From: Devosia oryziradicis
Lineage (GTDB): Bacteria > Pseudomonadota > Alphaproteobacteria > Rhizobiales > Devosiaceae
DNA length: 64,000 bases
Reading direction: 5' to 3'
Assembly: GCF_016698645.1 (NCBI RefSeq)
Contig: NZ_CP068047.1
Coordinates: forward strand, 2,267,001-2,331,000
The notes beneath the pieces are model-generated. The model saw only the letters and a list, made by a program, of their open reading frames with translations. It ran no database searches and was not told the DNA's origin. Shown here piece by piece: positions 8,898-17,085 of this stretch. Each line of letters opens with the position of its first letter. Within the stretch, counting starts at the first letter, position 1. The position numbers and the translations under genes are program-made.

Positions 8898-9907
8898 GTG
8901 ATCCGCCTGTAGCGTAGCAGGACGGCAAGGAAGATCGGTGCGCCGATCAGGGCGGTGATGATGCCGACGGGCAGTTCGCGCGGGGCGAACAGGCTGCGGG
9001 CGGCGGTGTCGGTCCAGATCATGAAGCTGGCGCCCAGCAGCATGGCGAGGGGGAGCAGTACCCAATGGCGCGAGCCGGTTATCAGCCGTACCACGTGGGG
9101 GACGATGAGGCCGACAAAGCCGATGGCGCCGCCGATGGAGACGAGGACGCCGGTCAGCAGGGCCGTGCCGCCGAGCAGCAGCCAGCGCAACCTGGCAATA
9201 TCGACGCCGAGCGATGCCGCGGCGGTGTCGCCGAAGGCGAACGCATCGAGAGCACGGCCGGAGAACAGGATGGGCAGCCCCGCCAGCGCCAGCGCCGCCA
9301 GCACCAGCAGGGCCTCGGACCAGACGACGCCGCTGAGCGAACCCATGAGCCAGCTCAGGATTTCGCGGTAGGAGTCGCCGGTCGCCGACCAGAAGATCAG
9401 GAAGGATGTAGCGGCCGCGGCGAGCGCAGAAATGCAGATCCCGGCGAGGATCGCCCGCGTCGGCGTGGCGCCACCGAGCAGTTGGGTCACCAGCAGTGTC
9501 AGCGCCATGGCCGCCCCAGCGCCAAGAAACGCGCCCAGCGGCATCAGGAGAGCGGCGCCGAGCAGCAGGAATGCCACGGCGCCGAGCGACGCGCCTGAGG
9601 ACAACCCCAGCAGGTAGGGATCGGCGAGGGGGTTGCGCGTCAGCGCCTGCATGACCGCGCCGCAGAGTGCCAGTCCGGCTCCGACCGCTGCCGCAGTGAC
9701 CACGCGAGGCAACCGCAACTCCCAGATGATGGCGTCCCGCAGGCGGCTGACGGGGTTCTCGGCGACAACGCCAAGATGATATCCGATAGTCTGCCAGACT
9801 TCCGTCGGCCCAATATCCGCTGGCCCAAAGGTCACCGCCAAGACCAGGCTGGCGAGCAGCAGTGCCGCCATGGCCAAGCAGAGAGTGCCCAGAGTCCGCT
9901 GGTTCAC
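8894..9907 (-). CDS. ABC transporter permease, predicted F420-0 importer
   Basis: FecCD/BtuC-type permease of 337 residues with about ten hydrophobic segments, including a Gly-rich GLALCGAVMQALTRNPLADP loop characteristic of the family and a C-terminal GFVGLIVPHVVRLITG segment that contacts the ATPase. Start ATG at 9907 overlaps the stop of the substrate-binding protein gene (ATGA); its stop overlaps the ATPase start the same way. It forms the membrane channel of a type II ABC importer in the inner membrane. Specificity for F420-0 is inferred from the locus, as for its two partner subunits. Confidence 0.82.
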   Translation of the reverse strand: MNQRTLGTLCLAMAALLLASLVLAVTFGPADIGPTEVWQTIGYHLGVVAENPVSRLRDAIIWELRLPRVVTAAAVGAGLALCGAVMQALTRNPLADPYLLGLSSGASLGAVAFLLLGAALLMPLGAFLGAGAAMALTLLVTQLLGGATPTRAILAGICISALAAAATSFLIFWSATGDSYREILSWLMGSLSGVVWSEALLVLAALALAGLPILFSGRALDAFAFGDTAAASLGVDIARLRWLLLGGTALLTGVLVSIGGAIGFVGLIVPHVVRLITGSRHWVLLPLAMLLGASFMIWTDTAARSLFAPRELPVGIITALIGAPIFLAVLLRYRRIT

Positions 9908-10860
9908 GGCGTGACGCTGAGGCCGCTCAGTTGCGCCGCCATGTCGACCGTGGCGCCGACATTACGGACCCCGGCTTCGGAGGCAGGGAAGGGCAGAATG
10001 AGGTAGCGCTGGTTGACCACAGCATCGAGTTGGCTGGTGATGGGATTTTCCGCCAAGAGCTTCTTTTTCTGGTCAGCTGAGTTCCAGACGGCGTCGACCA
10101 GCACGATGACGTCGGGGTTGGCATCGACGACGGCCTCCCAGCTCGCCGCCACCCAGCCCTCATCGACCTCAGCCATGATGTTTTCGAGACCCAGTGCCTC
10201 GAGCATCATCTGTGGTGCGCCGCTGCCGGCGCCGACATAGGGCGCCTTGGTGCCGGACGAGTACCAGAGCGCGGTAAGCCCGCGCGTATCCGGCGTGACC
10301 GTGGCAAGCGCAGCGCGTTGTTCGGCGATCAGAGCCTCGGCTGCTGGCGTGGCGTCGAAGATCGTGCCCATTTCGTCGATTTCAGCAAAGACCTCGTTGA
10401 AGGTGAGCTTGGCCGGCTTGATCGAGCGGCAAGCAGCCGGCGACACATAGGTAGCAACGCCAAGGGTCGCGAGGGTCGCTCGCTCGCCCGCGCCATCGGC
10501 TGCGAAATTGCTTTCCCAACCGCCATAGACAAAATCTGGCTCCGCCTCGAGCACCACTTCCTGCGACGGCAACTTATCTGATAGGATAGGCAGCGCTGCG
10601 GCGGCTGCAGTCCACGGCTCCGGGGCAGGCCCGTCCTGGAAACCCACGCCAACGATGCGGCCTTCCAGCCCCAGGGCGAGCAGCATTTCGGTGGCGGTGG
10701 ACTTGATCGTGACCACGCGTTGCGGCGCCGCGTCTAGCATGACTTCTACCCCGCAATTGTCCAGCATCAGCGGGTAGCTGGTCTGGGCCATGACGGGGGC
10801 TTGGAACAAGGCGAGCACGGCCAAGCCGAGCAGTTGGGGCAGGGGACGCACGGGGTTCAT
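9904..10860 (-). CDS. ABC transporter substrate-binding protein, predicted F420-0 importer
   Basis: Periplasmic binding protein of 318 residues. It has a cleavable signal peptide (hydrophobic [10 protein letters not shown], cut near VMAQ at about 25-26) and no lipobox cysteine. The mature start [16 protein letters not shown], then [27 protein letters not shown], and the [20 protein letters not shown] block strongly resemble, from memory, the TIGRFAM family named F420-0 ABC transporter periplasmic component. That family was proposed because it clusters with cofE and fgd in actinobacteria lacking other F420 biosynthesis genes. Four-base overlaps tie it to cofE upstream and the permease downstream. 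Cofactor import has not, to my knowledge, been shown biochemically. Confidence 0.8.
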   Translation of the reverse strand: MNPVRPLPQLLGLAVLALFQAPVMAQTSYPLMLDNCGVEVMLDAAPQRVVTIKSTATEMLLALGLEGRIVGVGFQDGPAPEPWTAAAAALPILSDKLPSQEVVLEAEPDFVYGGWESNFAADGAGERATLATLGVATYVSPAACRSIKPAKLTFNEVFAEIDEMGTIFDATPAAEALIAEQRAALATVTPDTRGLTALWYSSGTKAPYVGAGSGAPQMMLEALGLENIMAEVDEGWVAASWEAVVDANPDVIVLVDAVWNSADQKKKLLAENPITSQLDAVVNQRYLILPFPASEAGVRNVGATVDMAAQLSGLSVTP

Positions 10861-11687
10861 TCCTGTTTGACGCTTTTGGATTTTGGAGCAGGTTGAGCGC
10901 GAAGCTCGGCCAGTGCTGCCTCATAGCCGAGCCGGTAGGCTTCGGCCGAACCGAAGCGGAACATGTCGTCGTCCACGGAGCGCACCAGCGTGCGGGCGCC
11001 GGGAGCATCGAGCCCAGTCACGAGGCGCGCAAGACCCCGCACCACGGCAACCGGAATGCCGGTGGCTTTGCCTTTGACGAGGTCGGCAGCGCCCGCCAGT
11101 TCGTCGGCCAAAACGGTGATGGTGACGTTGAGCGGGCGGCCATTGGCATCGACGCCGCCGCGCAGGTCATCGGTGACGATCATGCCGGCAGCGCCGATGG
11201 CCACGTCGGTCTGGCCGACGCGCCAGGGGCGGCCCAGTGTGTCTGTGATGATGACGCCCACAGACACGCCGAACCGCTTTCGAAGGCCCTCGCACAGCGC
11301 GCGGGCCGAGCGGTCGGGATCTTCGGGCAGGCGAAGGGCCAGCCCGTCGGGGACGTTGGAGGTGTCGATACCAGCCGCAGCCATGATGAGGCCATGTCGT
11401 GTCTCGACGATCTTGGTTACGCCGCCTGGATGGACGCGTTCGGCCACGACACGCACCGTGTCCTGTGCGATCGCCCGCTCGCGATCCGCAACCGGCACCT
11501 GCATGCCCTCAGCCTTGGAGACGATCTTGCTGGTGACGACAAGAATGTCGCCGTCCCGCAGGGCGGCGTCGCTATCCTCACTTTCGGACACCTCGACAGC
11601 GGCGCCAATCAGGTTGACGAGGTCATCTCCGGGCCCGATCTCCGGAATACCAGGCAAGCCCCAGACGGTGTAGCGGGGGATGGCCAT
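10857..11687 (-). CDS. cofE: Coenzyme F420-0:L-glutamate ligase
   Basis: Adds glutamates through gamma-linkages to F420-0 using GTP, making the polyglutamylated coenzyme that is retained in the cell. Diagnostic blocks are [15 protein letters not shown], the VETRHG segment, [17 protein letters not shown] and [10 protein letters not shown]. At 276 residues it is the stand-alone ligase; the C-terminal nitroreductase-like domain found in mycobacterial FbiB, which reduces dehydro-F420-0, is absent. It starts three bases after the fgd stop and overlaps the substrate-binding protein gene by four. Genes for making F420-0 itself (cofC, cofD, cofG, cofH or fbiA/C/D) are not in the window. If absent from the genome, this ligase must act on imported F420-0. 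Confidence 0.9.
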   Translation of the reverse strand: MAIPRYTVWGLPGIPEIGPGDDLVNLIGAAVEVSESEDSDAALRDGDILVVTSKIVSKAEGMQVPVADRERAIAQDTVRVVAERVHPGGVTKIVETRHGLIMAAAGIDTSNVPDGLALRLPEDPDRSARALCEGLRKRFGVSVGVIITDTLGRPWRVGQTDVAIGAAGMIVTDDLRGGVDANGRPLNVTITVLADELAGAADLVKGKATGIPVAVVRGLARLVTGLDAPGARTLVRSVDDDMFRFGSAEAYRLGYEAALAELRAQPAPKSKSVKQE

Positions 11688-11690
11688 CGG

Positions 11691-12704
11691 TTAGCTCGCA
11701 TATTGCGGCGCGAGGGCACGCAACCGGGGCAGAATCTCTTTTGCATAGAGCGAGATGAACCGGCTCTGGTCGTCGCCCGGCGCGTGGAAAACCAGGTGGT
11801 CGAAACCGTAATCCATGTAGGTCTTGATCGCCGCGACATGTTCGTCCGGGTCGCTGGAGACGATCCAGCGCTTGGCGATGCGCTCGATGGGCAATTGCGC
11901 CGCCAGCCGTTCCATTTCGGCCGGGTCCTCCACCGAATGCTTTTCCTCGGCGGATAGCGACAGGGCCGCCCAGCCGCGCGTATTGTTCAGGGCCGCATCG
12001 GGGTCGGTATCGAAGGAAACCTTGACCTCGATCATGCGTTCGAAGGGCAGGTTTTCGCGGCCGGATTCGGCGCGACCGATGGCGACATTTGGCAGCAATT
12101 GGTCGACATAAAGCTCTGCGCCTTTTCCGGACGTGCAGATGAAGCCATCGCCGGCGCGGCCCGCATATTTGGCGTTGAGCGGCCCGCCGGCTGCCAGGTA
12201 GATCGGCACCATCTTCTCTGGCTTGTCGTATATGGTCGCGTTCTGCGTCTGGTAGAATTCGCCTTCGAAGGTGACGCGCTCTTCGCTCCATAGCCGACGG
12301 ATCAGCGTCACGGCCTCGCGAAGGCGGGCGGAGCGCTCCTTGAGTTCGGGCCAGACCATGCCGGTGGACGGGACCTCGTTGAGCGACTCGCCGGTGCCGA
12401 CGCCGAGGATGACGCGCTCGGGGAACATGGCGCCCAGGGTGCCAAAGGCATGGGCGACGACCGAAGGGTGGAGGCGAAAGGTTGGCGTGAGCACCGAAGT
12501 CCCGACGATCAGCTTCTCCGTCCGCGCCAAGGCCGCGGCCATCCAGGACGGCGCAAATGGCGCGTGGCCGTCCGTATGTTTCCAGGGCTGGAAATGGTCG
12601 CTGATGAAGACCGACTCGAAACCGGCCTGTTCGGCTTCGATCGCAAATTTCATCAGGGTATTGGGTGCAAACTGCTCGGCCGAGGCCTTGTAACCGAAGC
12701 GCAT
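11691..12704 (-). CDS. fgd: F420-dependent glucose-6-phosphate dehydrogenase
   Basis: Oxidises glucose 6-phosphate to 6-phosphogluconolactone with reduction of F420. The 337-residue protein aligns by eye almost end to end with mycobacterial FGD1 (336 residues): [62 protein letters not shown] and [13 protein letters not shown]. Residues matching the known FGD1 active site are retained: His37 (FGD1 His40), Trp41 (44), Glu106 (109), and the phosphate-binding Lys194 (198), plus Lys in AEEKHS and Arg in KRWIV. I chose the ATG at 12704 because GGGAG lies seven bases upstream; an ATG at 12710 would leave almost no spacing. First gene of the F420 operon, with an operator 37 bases upstream. Confidence 0.93.
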   Translation of the reverse strand: MRFGYKASAEQFAPNTLMKFAIEAEQAGFESVFISDHFQPWKHTDGHAPFAPSWMAAALARTEKLIVGTSVLTPTFRLHPSVVAHAFGTLGAMFPERVILGVGTGESLNEVPSTGMVWPELKERSARLREAVTLIRRLWSEERVTFEGEFYQTQNATIYDKPEKMVPIYLAAGGPLNAKYAGRAGDGFICTSGKGAELYVDQLLPNVAIGRAESGRENLPFERMIEVKVSFDTDPDAALNNTRGWAALSLSAEEKHSVEDPAEMERLAAQLPIERIAKRWIVSSDPDEHVAAIKTYMDYGFDHLVFHAPGDDQSRFISLYAKEILPRLRALAPQYAS

Positions 12705-12740
12705 GCCCATTCTCCCAAATGCTCGGCGGCGTCGTGCTAC

Positions 12741-12760
12741 TTTTGACCAAATGGTCAAAA
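12741..12760 (-). promoter_or_regulatory. Candidate operator of the F420 operon (fgd promoter)
   Basis: TTTTGACCAAATGGTCAAAA is a perfect 9-base inverted repeat around a two-base centre, located 37 bases before the fgd start and about 100 bases before the divergent MYG1-like gene. The shape fits a TetR- or GntR-type dimer site. The same half-site, TTTGACCA, recurs in front of the LLM oxidoreductase gene at 8041. TTGGAC and TTGACC -35-like hexamers lie in or next to it on the minus strand, so binding would block the promoter. Confidence 0.65.
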
Positions 12761-12863
12761 TTGTCCAACGGATTCGTGCAATGCGTGAATGGCGGTTGAG
12801 ATGACGCGCTGCAATGGCTATCTGGTGCCAACTTCCGGCCCATCACTCAAGGCGCATACCGGC

Positions 12864-13781
12864 ATGACCCCAGCTTTTCTCGTCACTCATTCGGGTGGGT
12901 TCCATGCCGACGAACTGCTGTCGAGCGTCATCCTGACGCGGGTTTTCCCGGCTGCCCGGATCGTGCGCAGCCGCGCGCCCGAGTGGATCACCCCAGGGCC
13001 GGATCGCGTCATCTATGACGTGGGCGGCGCCTATGATGCCGTGGCTGGGATATTCGACCATCACCAGCGTGGTGCGCCGCTGCGCGAGGATGGCCAGCCC
13101 TATAGCTCGTTCGGCCTGATCTGGAAGCATTTTGGCCGGGACTACCTGGCAGCTTGTGACGTCCTTGCGGCTCATATCGACGCGATACATGCATCATTGG
13201 ACGCCAATTTCGTGCTGCCGATCGACCTCACCGACAATGGCGCGCTCAGTCCCTCTGGACCGCTGGGTGGCCTGACGCTGCCGGTTTTGCTCGAAACGCT
13301 CAAGCCCGACTTCGACGATACCGATCCCGAAGCCGAAACCAAAGCGTTCAATGGCGCGCTGGCGATTGCCCGCAGTTTCGTCGAGGCCGCCATTGGCCGG
13401 AGCGCCGCCAAGCTGCGCGCGGAGTCCATCGTGCAGCAGGCCATCGAGGCGACCGGGCAGGGGCGTGTACTGGAATTGCCCATGGGGATGCCGTTCCGCC
13501 CGGCGATCGAGAAAGCAGGCGCCGATCATCTGCTTTTCGTCGTGCATCCGCGCGAAAAGGACTGGTGCCTCACCACGATCCGGACTTCAGATGAAGGTTT
13601 TGACGTGCGCGCTGACCTGCCTGCGGCTTGGGCCGGCCTGACCAATGGTGACCTCGAGGCCGCCAGCGGCGTAAGCGGCGCAACGTTTTGTCACAACGGG
13701 CGCTTCGTCGCGGCCGCCAAGACGCGGGAGGCCGCGTTGACCATGGCTGACCTGGCGGTAGCGGAGGCTCTTTCCAGCTAA
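12864..13781 (+). CDS. MYG1-family (UPF0160) metal-dependent protein
   Basis: 305-residue homologue of the eukaryotic MYG1 3'-5' RNA exonuclease, a DHH-superfamily-like fold. The metal-site motifs are visible: THSGGFHADE at residues 8-17, YDVGG further on, and FDHHQRG near 65-70. The C-terminal half holds DHLLFVVHPREKDWCLTTI, typical of the family. The ATG at 12864 gives the conserved N-terminus MTPAFLVTHSGG; an upstream extension to 12789 lacks similarity. It is divergent from the F420 operon and shares its intergenic region. Bacterial members are uncharacterised as far as I know; a nuclease or phosphoesterase role is inferred from MYG1. Confidence 0.85.
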   Translation: MTPAFLVTHSGGFHADELLSSVILTRVFPAARIVRSRAPEWITPGPDRVIYDVGGAYDAVAGIFDHHQRGAPLREDGQPYSSFGLIWKHFGRDYLAACDVLAAHIDAIHASLDANFVLPIDLTDNGALSPSGPLGGLTLPVLLETLKPDFDDTDPEAETKAFNGALAIARSFVEAAIGRSAAKLRAESIVQQAIEATGQGRVLELPMGMPFRPAIEKAGADHLLFVVHPREKDWCLTTIRTSDEGFDVRADLPAAWAGLTNGDLEAASGVSGATFCHNGRFVAAAKTREAALTMADLAVAEALSS

Positions 13782-13889
13782 ACGTGTCGCCACCGCGCAA
13801 CATGCTTGGAGCGGTGAGCAACGCTATGCAACGGACTGTCGCGCCATACATTGCACCAGCTAGCGGGCAGGGGCGATGGACGGTCAGCA

Positions 13890-14834
13890 ATGCAGGACTT
13901 CGACTACTACGTCATATTCAACGAACGCGCTGGAACGGCGAGTGCGCAGGGGGTGACCGCTGACGCGCTGCGGGGGATGTTCGAGGATGCGGGACTGCGC
14001 TGTCACATCGACGCCCGCAGCGATATCGACCTTGGTCAGCGGGTTGCCGATGCGGTGGCGAGTCCGGCGGATATCCTCGTGGCCGCCGGCGGCGACGGCA
14101 CCATCACTGCGCTCGCCGAGGCCTTGACGGGAACATCCAAGAGCCTGGCCATTCTGCCTCTTGGCACAGTCAACGCTCTAGCCAAGGACCTCAATATTCC
14201 GCTCGAAGTTCGCCAGGCCGTGCAGGCGTTGGCCAACGGGCAACCCCAGCTTATCGATGTCGGCGAGGTCAATGGCCGCACATTCCTGCACAAGGTGGTG
14301 GTGGGCGTCATTCCGGCTGTGGCCGCAGGGCGGGAATTCATCCGCGACCGGCGCGACCTTGGGGCAAAGATCGGCTTCCTCAGGTACTTCATGCGCCGTC
14401 TACAGCGCGCCAAGCGGATGGCGGTGCTCATCCGCCGGCCCGATGGCGAGACGCGGGTCGAACGTGTGCAGGCCATTGCGGTCGCAAGCAATTCGTACGA
14501 CGAGGGGCTGGGGCAGTTCTTTTCGCGTTCGTCGCTCGATAAGGGCACGCTGACCCTCTACATCCTCCGGCACCTGACGCCGGGCGACGTCCTGCGGCTG
14601 ACCGTGGCAATGCTCCTGGGCCGTTGGCGAAACGACGATGCCCTGTCCATTGAGAGCGTCGATGCGGTGACGATCACCACGCATAAGGAACTACTCAAGG
14701 TGATGTTTGACGGCGAGGTTGAAACCCTTCGTACGCCGCTGGAGTTTTCCATCCGGGCGAAGGCGCTTTCGGTGATCGTGCAGCCCAATGCTGCCGTCGT
14801 GGAGGCCCTCAATGAAAATACTGCACCTGTCTGA
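13890..14834 (+). CDS. Diacylglycerol kinase-family lipid kinase
   Basis: 314-residue lipid kinase of the DagK/YegS/BmrU group. The nucleotide-binding signature [13 protein letters not shown] sits near residue 70, followed by [13 protein letters not shown], the family's G-T-x-N block. The C-terminal beta domain follows. The ATG at 13890 gives the family start ([11 protein letters not shown]); a TTG at 13851 only adds an unconserved tail. The last 23 bases overlap the start of the metallophosphoesterase gene, so the two are co-translated. Soluble or peripheral membrane enzyme; lipid substrate unknown. Confidence 0.88.
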   Translation: MQDFDYYVIFNERAGTASAQGVTADALRGMFEDAGLRCHIDARSDIDLGQRVADAVASPADILVAAGGDGTITALAEALTGTSKSLAILPLGTVNALAKDLNIPLEVRQAVQALANGQPQLIDVGEVNGRTFLHKVVVGVIPAVAAGREFIRDRRDLGAKIGFLRYFMRRLQRAKRMAVLIRRPDGETRVERVQAIAVASNSYDEGLGQFFSRSSLDKGTLTLYILRHLTPGDVLRLTVAMLLGRWRNDDALSIESVDAVTITTHKELLKVMFDGEVETLRTPLEFSIRAKALSVIVQPNAAVVEALNENTAPV

Positions 14835-15639
14835 TCTCCATTTCGGGCATCATGACCCGGTGCTGGCATCCGGTTTCGCCAATGACATCAATGCGCAGAA
14901 ACCAGACCTCATCGTCGCGAGCGGTGATTTCACCCAGGTGGGCACCAAGGAGGAGTTCGAGCAGGCGCGCGAATTCCTAGACCAGTTGCATGCCCCGGTG
15001 TTTGCGGTACCCGGCAACCACGATGTTCCGGCCATCAATATCCTGCGCCGCTTCATCAATCCCTATGGGCTCTACCGAAAATACATTGCGCGCGATCTCG
15101 AACCGTTCCTCGAGATGGATGGTGTCGTGTTGGTTGGCCTGCGCACGTCGCGGCGGGCACGCCTCGAATGGAACTGGGGTCACGGCACCATATCGAAGAG
15201 TCAGCTCGACGACCTCGCGGCTCGTTTCGACCAGGCGTCCCCAGACTCGCTGCGCATCATCGTGGCGCATCATCCGCTGCTTTTTCCTACCGAGCCGATG
15301 ATGCAGAGGACCAAACGGGTGAAGCGCGCCGACGAAGCACTGGCTACGTTCGCCAAGCTGGGCGTGCGTCTGGTGCTGTCGGGGCATTTCCATTTGTCCT
15401 ACGTGCGCAAGCACGAAGACCTTTCCGCGGCTCGCGAGGGGCAGCCCGTCGGTTTGAGCAAGTCGGCGGTCGCACCGATCTTGATTGCGCAGGCGTCGTC
15501 GGCAATCTCGACGCGGCTGCGGGGAGAGCCCAACGCCTACAACCTCATAGAGGTCGTGGATAATCGCATCGTCATCACGGTGCGCGAGTGGAAGGATGGC
15601 AGCTGGCGCACACGGGACAAGGCGGTAGAGCCGGCCTAG
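14812..15639 (+). CDS. Calcineurin-like metallophosphoesterase
   Basis: 275-residue binuclear-metal phosphoesterase. All motifs are in place: SDLHFG (residues 7-12), [17 protein letters not shown] and SGHFHLSY. The RBS GGAGG lies directly before the ATG at 14812, inside the 3' end of the lipid kinase gene. Similar proteins (CpdA/Icc-like, Mre11-related single-domain enzymes) hydrolyse phosphodiesters, but the substrate here is unknown. Coupling to the lipid kinase gene suggests a shared lipid-phosphate or signalling process; that is inference. Confidence 0.88.
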   Translation: MKILHLSDLHFGHHDPVLASGFANDINAQKPDLIVASGDFTQVGTKEEFEQAREFLDQLHAPVFAVPGNHDVPAINILRRFINPYGLYRKYIARDLEPFLEMDGVVLVGLRTSRRARLEWNWGHGTISKSQLDDLAARFDQASPDSLRIIVAHHPLLFPTEPMMQRTKRVKRADEALATFAKLGVRLVLSGHFHLSYVRKHEDLSAAREGQPVGLSKSAVAPILIAQASSAISTRLRGEPNAYNLIEVVDNRIVITVREWKDGSWRTRDKAVEPA

Positions 15640-15691
15640 ACTGAATGGCTGAAGGCCTCGAACATCGGCCAATATGTGCGCATTTTAGTTC

Positions 15692-15707
15692 CATAATATA
15701 TATTATG
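15692..15707. promoter_or_regulatory. AT-only 16-base perfect palindrome
   Basis: CATAATATATATTATG is a perfect palindrome inside the 180-base gap between the metallophosphoesterase and GFA genes, 113 bases before the GFA start. A 14-base A/T run stands out in this GC-rich sequence. It could be a regulator site, part of a promoter, or a binding site for an AT-preferring nucleoid protein. No gene lies in the gap. Confidence 0.4.
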
Positions 15708-15819
15708 CGAATGAAGCGCAAACGCGTTGGATACTGACTTCGGCTTTGTCCGCGGCTTCGTTTGGCTCTGCCCCGCCATCACGGCAGTGTCCCCAACGCG
15801 ACCGAATGTCTGGAGTGAC

Positions 15820-16218
15820 ATGAGTATGGATCGGTTCGAAGGTGGCTGCTTGTGCGGTAAGGTCCGCATCGTGGCTGCGGGACGACCCTATCGAGTTGGC
15901 ATCTGTCACTGCATGGACTGCCGCAAGCATCATGGTGCGCTGTTCCACGCATCAGCGATATTCCCGCAGGATGCGGTTGTCGTTCATGGCCAGACGCGCA
16001 GCTACGCCGGACGGTGCTTTTGTCCCAATTGCGGCTCCTCGGTCTTTTCGCGTAGCGGAGACGAGATCGAGGTGAATCTGGGATCGCTCGACGAACCAGA
16101 CCGGCTCAAGCCGACTTACGAGCTATGGACCATCAGACGCGAGGCCTGGCTGCCACCTTTTCCAGACATGAAGCACTATGAGCGTGATCGCGATAGCGCG
16201 GCGCGGTCCGAGGGCTAA
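15820..16218 (+). CDS. GFA (CENP-V/Gfa domain) zinc protein
   Basis: 132-residue single-domain protein of the glutathione-dependent formaldehyde-activating (GFA) superfamily. The zinc-binding cysteines appear as GGCLCGKVR, CHCMDCRKHHG and CPNCGSS, in the usual order. The ATG at 15820 has GGAG seven bases upstream and starts just ahead of the conserved RFEGGCLCG; the longer upstream frame is unsupported. Family members include Gfa, which may bind S-hydroxymethylglutathione, but most are of unknown function. It stands alone between the metallophosphoesterase gene and mazG. Confidence 0.88.
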   Translation: MSMDRFEGGCLCGKVRIVAAGRPYRVGICHCMDCRKHHGALFHASAIFPQDAVVVHGQTRSYAGRCFCPNCGSSVFSRSGDEIEVNLGSLDEPDRLKPTYELWTIRREAWLPPFPDMKHYERDRDSAARSEG

Positions 16219-16275
16219 GGTCGCCACAGCGTTGCTGATAGACTGGCAAAACGATTCTCCAGCCTGAGACCGACC

Positions 16276-17085
16276 ATGCAGCCGTCCCGTGATATTTCCC
16301 GCCTGATCGAAATCATGGCCGCCTTGCGAAACCCGGTTGGCGGCTGCCCCTGGGATCTCGAGCAGGATTTCTTGACCATCCGGCACTACACAATCGAGGA
16401 GGCCTATGAGGTCGCTGATGCCATTGAGCGCCAGGACTTTTCCGATCTTCGGGAAGAACTCGGCGACCTGCTGCTACAGCCGATCTACCACGCCCAGATG
16501 GCCAGCGAGGCCGGTCACTTCGATATCGGCGACGTCATCTATGCCATTACTGACAAGCTGATCCGCCGCCATCCACACGTCTTCGGCGACGTCGAGGCCG
16601 GCACCGCCGTGGCATCTGAGGGCCGCTGGGAAGCCATCAAGGCACAGGAGCGGGCTGCCAAAGCGTCCCGCAAAGGGGACATGGCCCCCTCGATCCTGGA
16701 CGACGTGCCCAATGTGCTCCCTGCACTGGCCCGCGCTGGCAAGCTAACGAAACGGGCCGCCAAGGTCGGCTTTGATTGGCCTGATCTGGACGCGGTGAGA
16801 GCGAAGGTCGACGAGGAACTCGACGAGGTGATCGTCGCTCATTCCTCAGGCGATGCCAACGCGGTCCATGAGGAGATTGGCGATCTGCTGTTTGCCGTGG
16901 CCAATCTGGCGCGGCATGCGGGCATTGACCCCGAGGCTGCGCTGCGCGACGCGAACAACAAGTTCACCCGCCGCTTCCACCATGTGGAGGCACGTTGCCG
17001 GGAAGACGGGATAGAGCCAAAAGACGCGGGCCTGGCGCGCCTTGATGGCTATTGGAACGAAATCCGCGCTGCGGACAAGGCTTAG
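16276..17085 (+). CDS. mazG: Nucleoside triphosphate pyrophosphohydrolase MazG
   Basis: House-cleaning all-alpha NTP pyrophosphatase of 269 residues with two tandem MazG domains. The N-terminal domain has NPVGGCPWDLEQ and the metal-binding EEAYEVADAI..DLREELGDLLLQ; the C-terminal one repeats EELDEV..EEIGDLLFAVANLARH. It removes abnormal NTPs and may lower (p)ppGpp. In related bacteria it usually follows hflX on the same strand; here it faces hflX tail to tail, and the two stop codons overlap at 17082-17085. Confidence 0.95.
   Translation: MQPSRDISRLIEIMAALRNPVGGCPWDLEQDFLTIRHYTIEEAYEVADAIERQDFSDLREELGDLLLQPIYHAQMASEAGHFDIGDVIYAITDKLIRRHPHVFGDVEAGTAVASEGRWEAIKAQERAAKASRKGDMAPSILDDVPNVLPALARAGKLTKRAAKVGFDWPDLDAVRAKVDEELDEVIVAHSSGDANAVHEEIGDLLFAVANLARHAGIDPEAALRDANNKFTRRFHHVEARCREDGIEPKDAGLARLDGYWNEIRAADKA

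Noticed and set aside
8898..9065. N-terminal extension of the F420-0 transporter ATPase
   Set aside because: Arg/His-rich translation inside the permease gene; the ATG at 8897 has the standard four-base overlap and starts the ABC domain.
8112..10860. Cobalamin or siderophore importer as the function of the ABC genes
   Set aside because: General fold allows it, but the overlap with cofE and fgd and the binding protein's resemblance to the F420-0 family favour F420-0. Kept as the main alternative.
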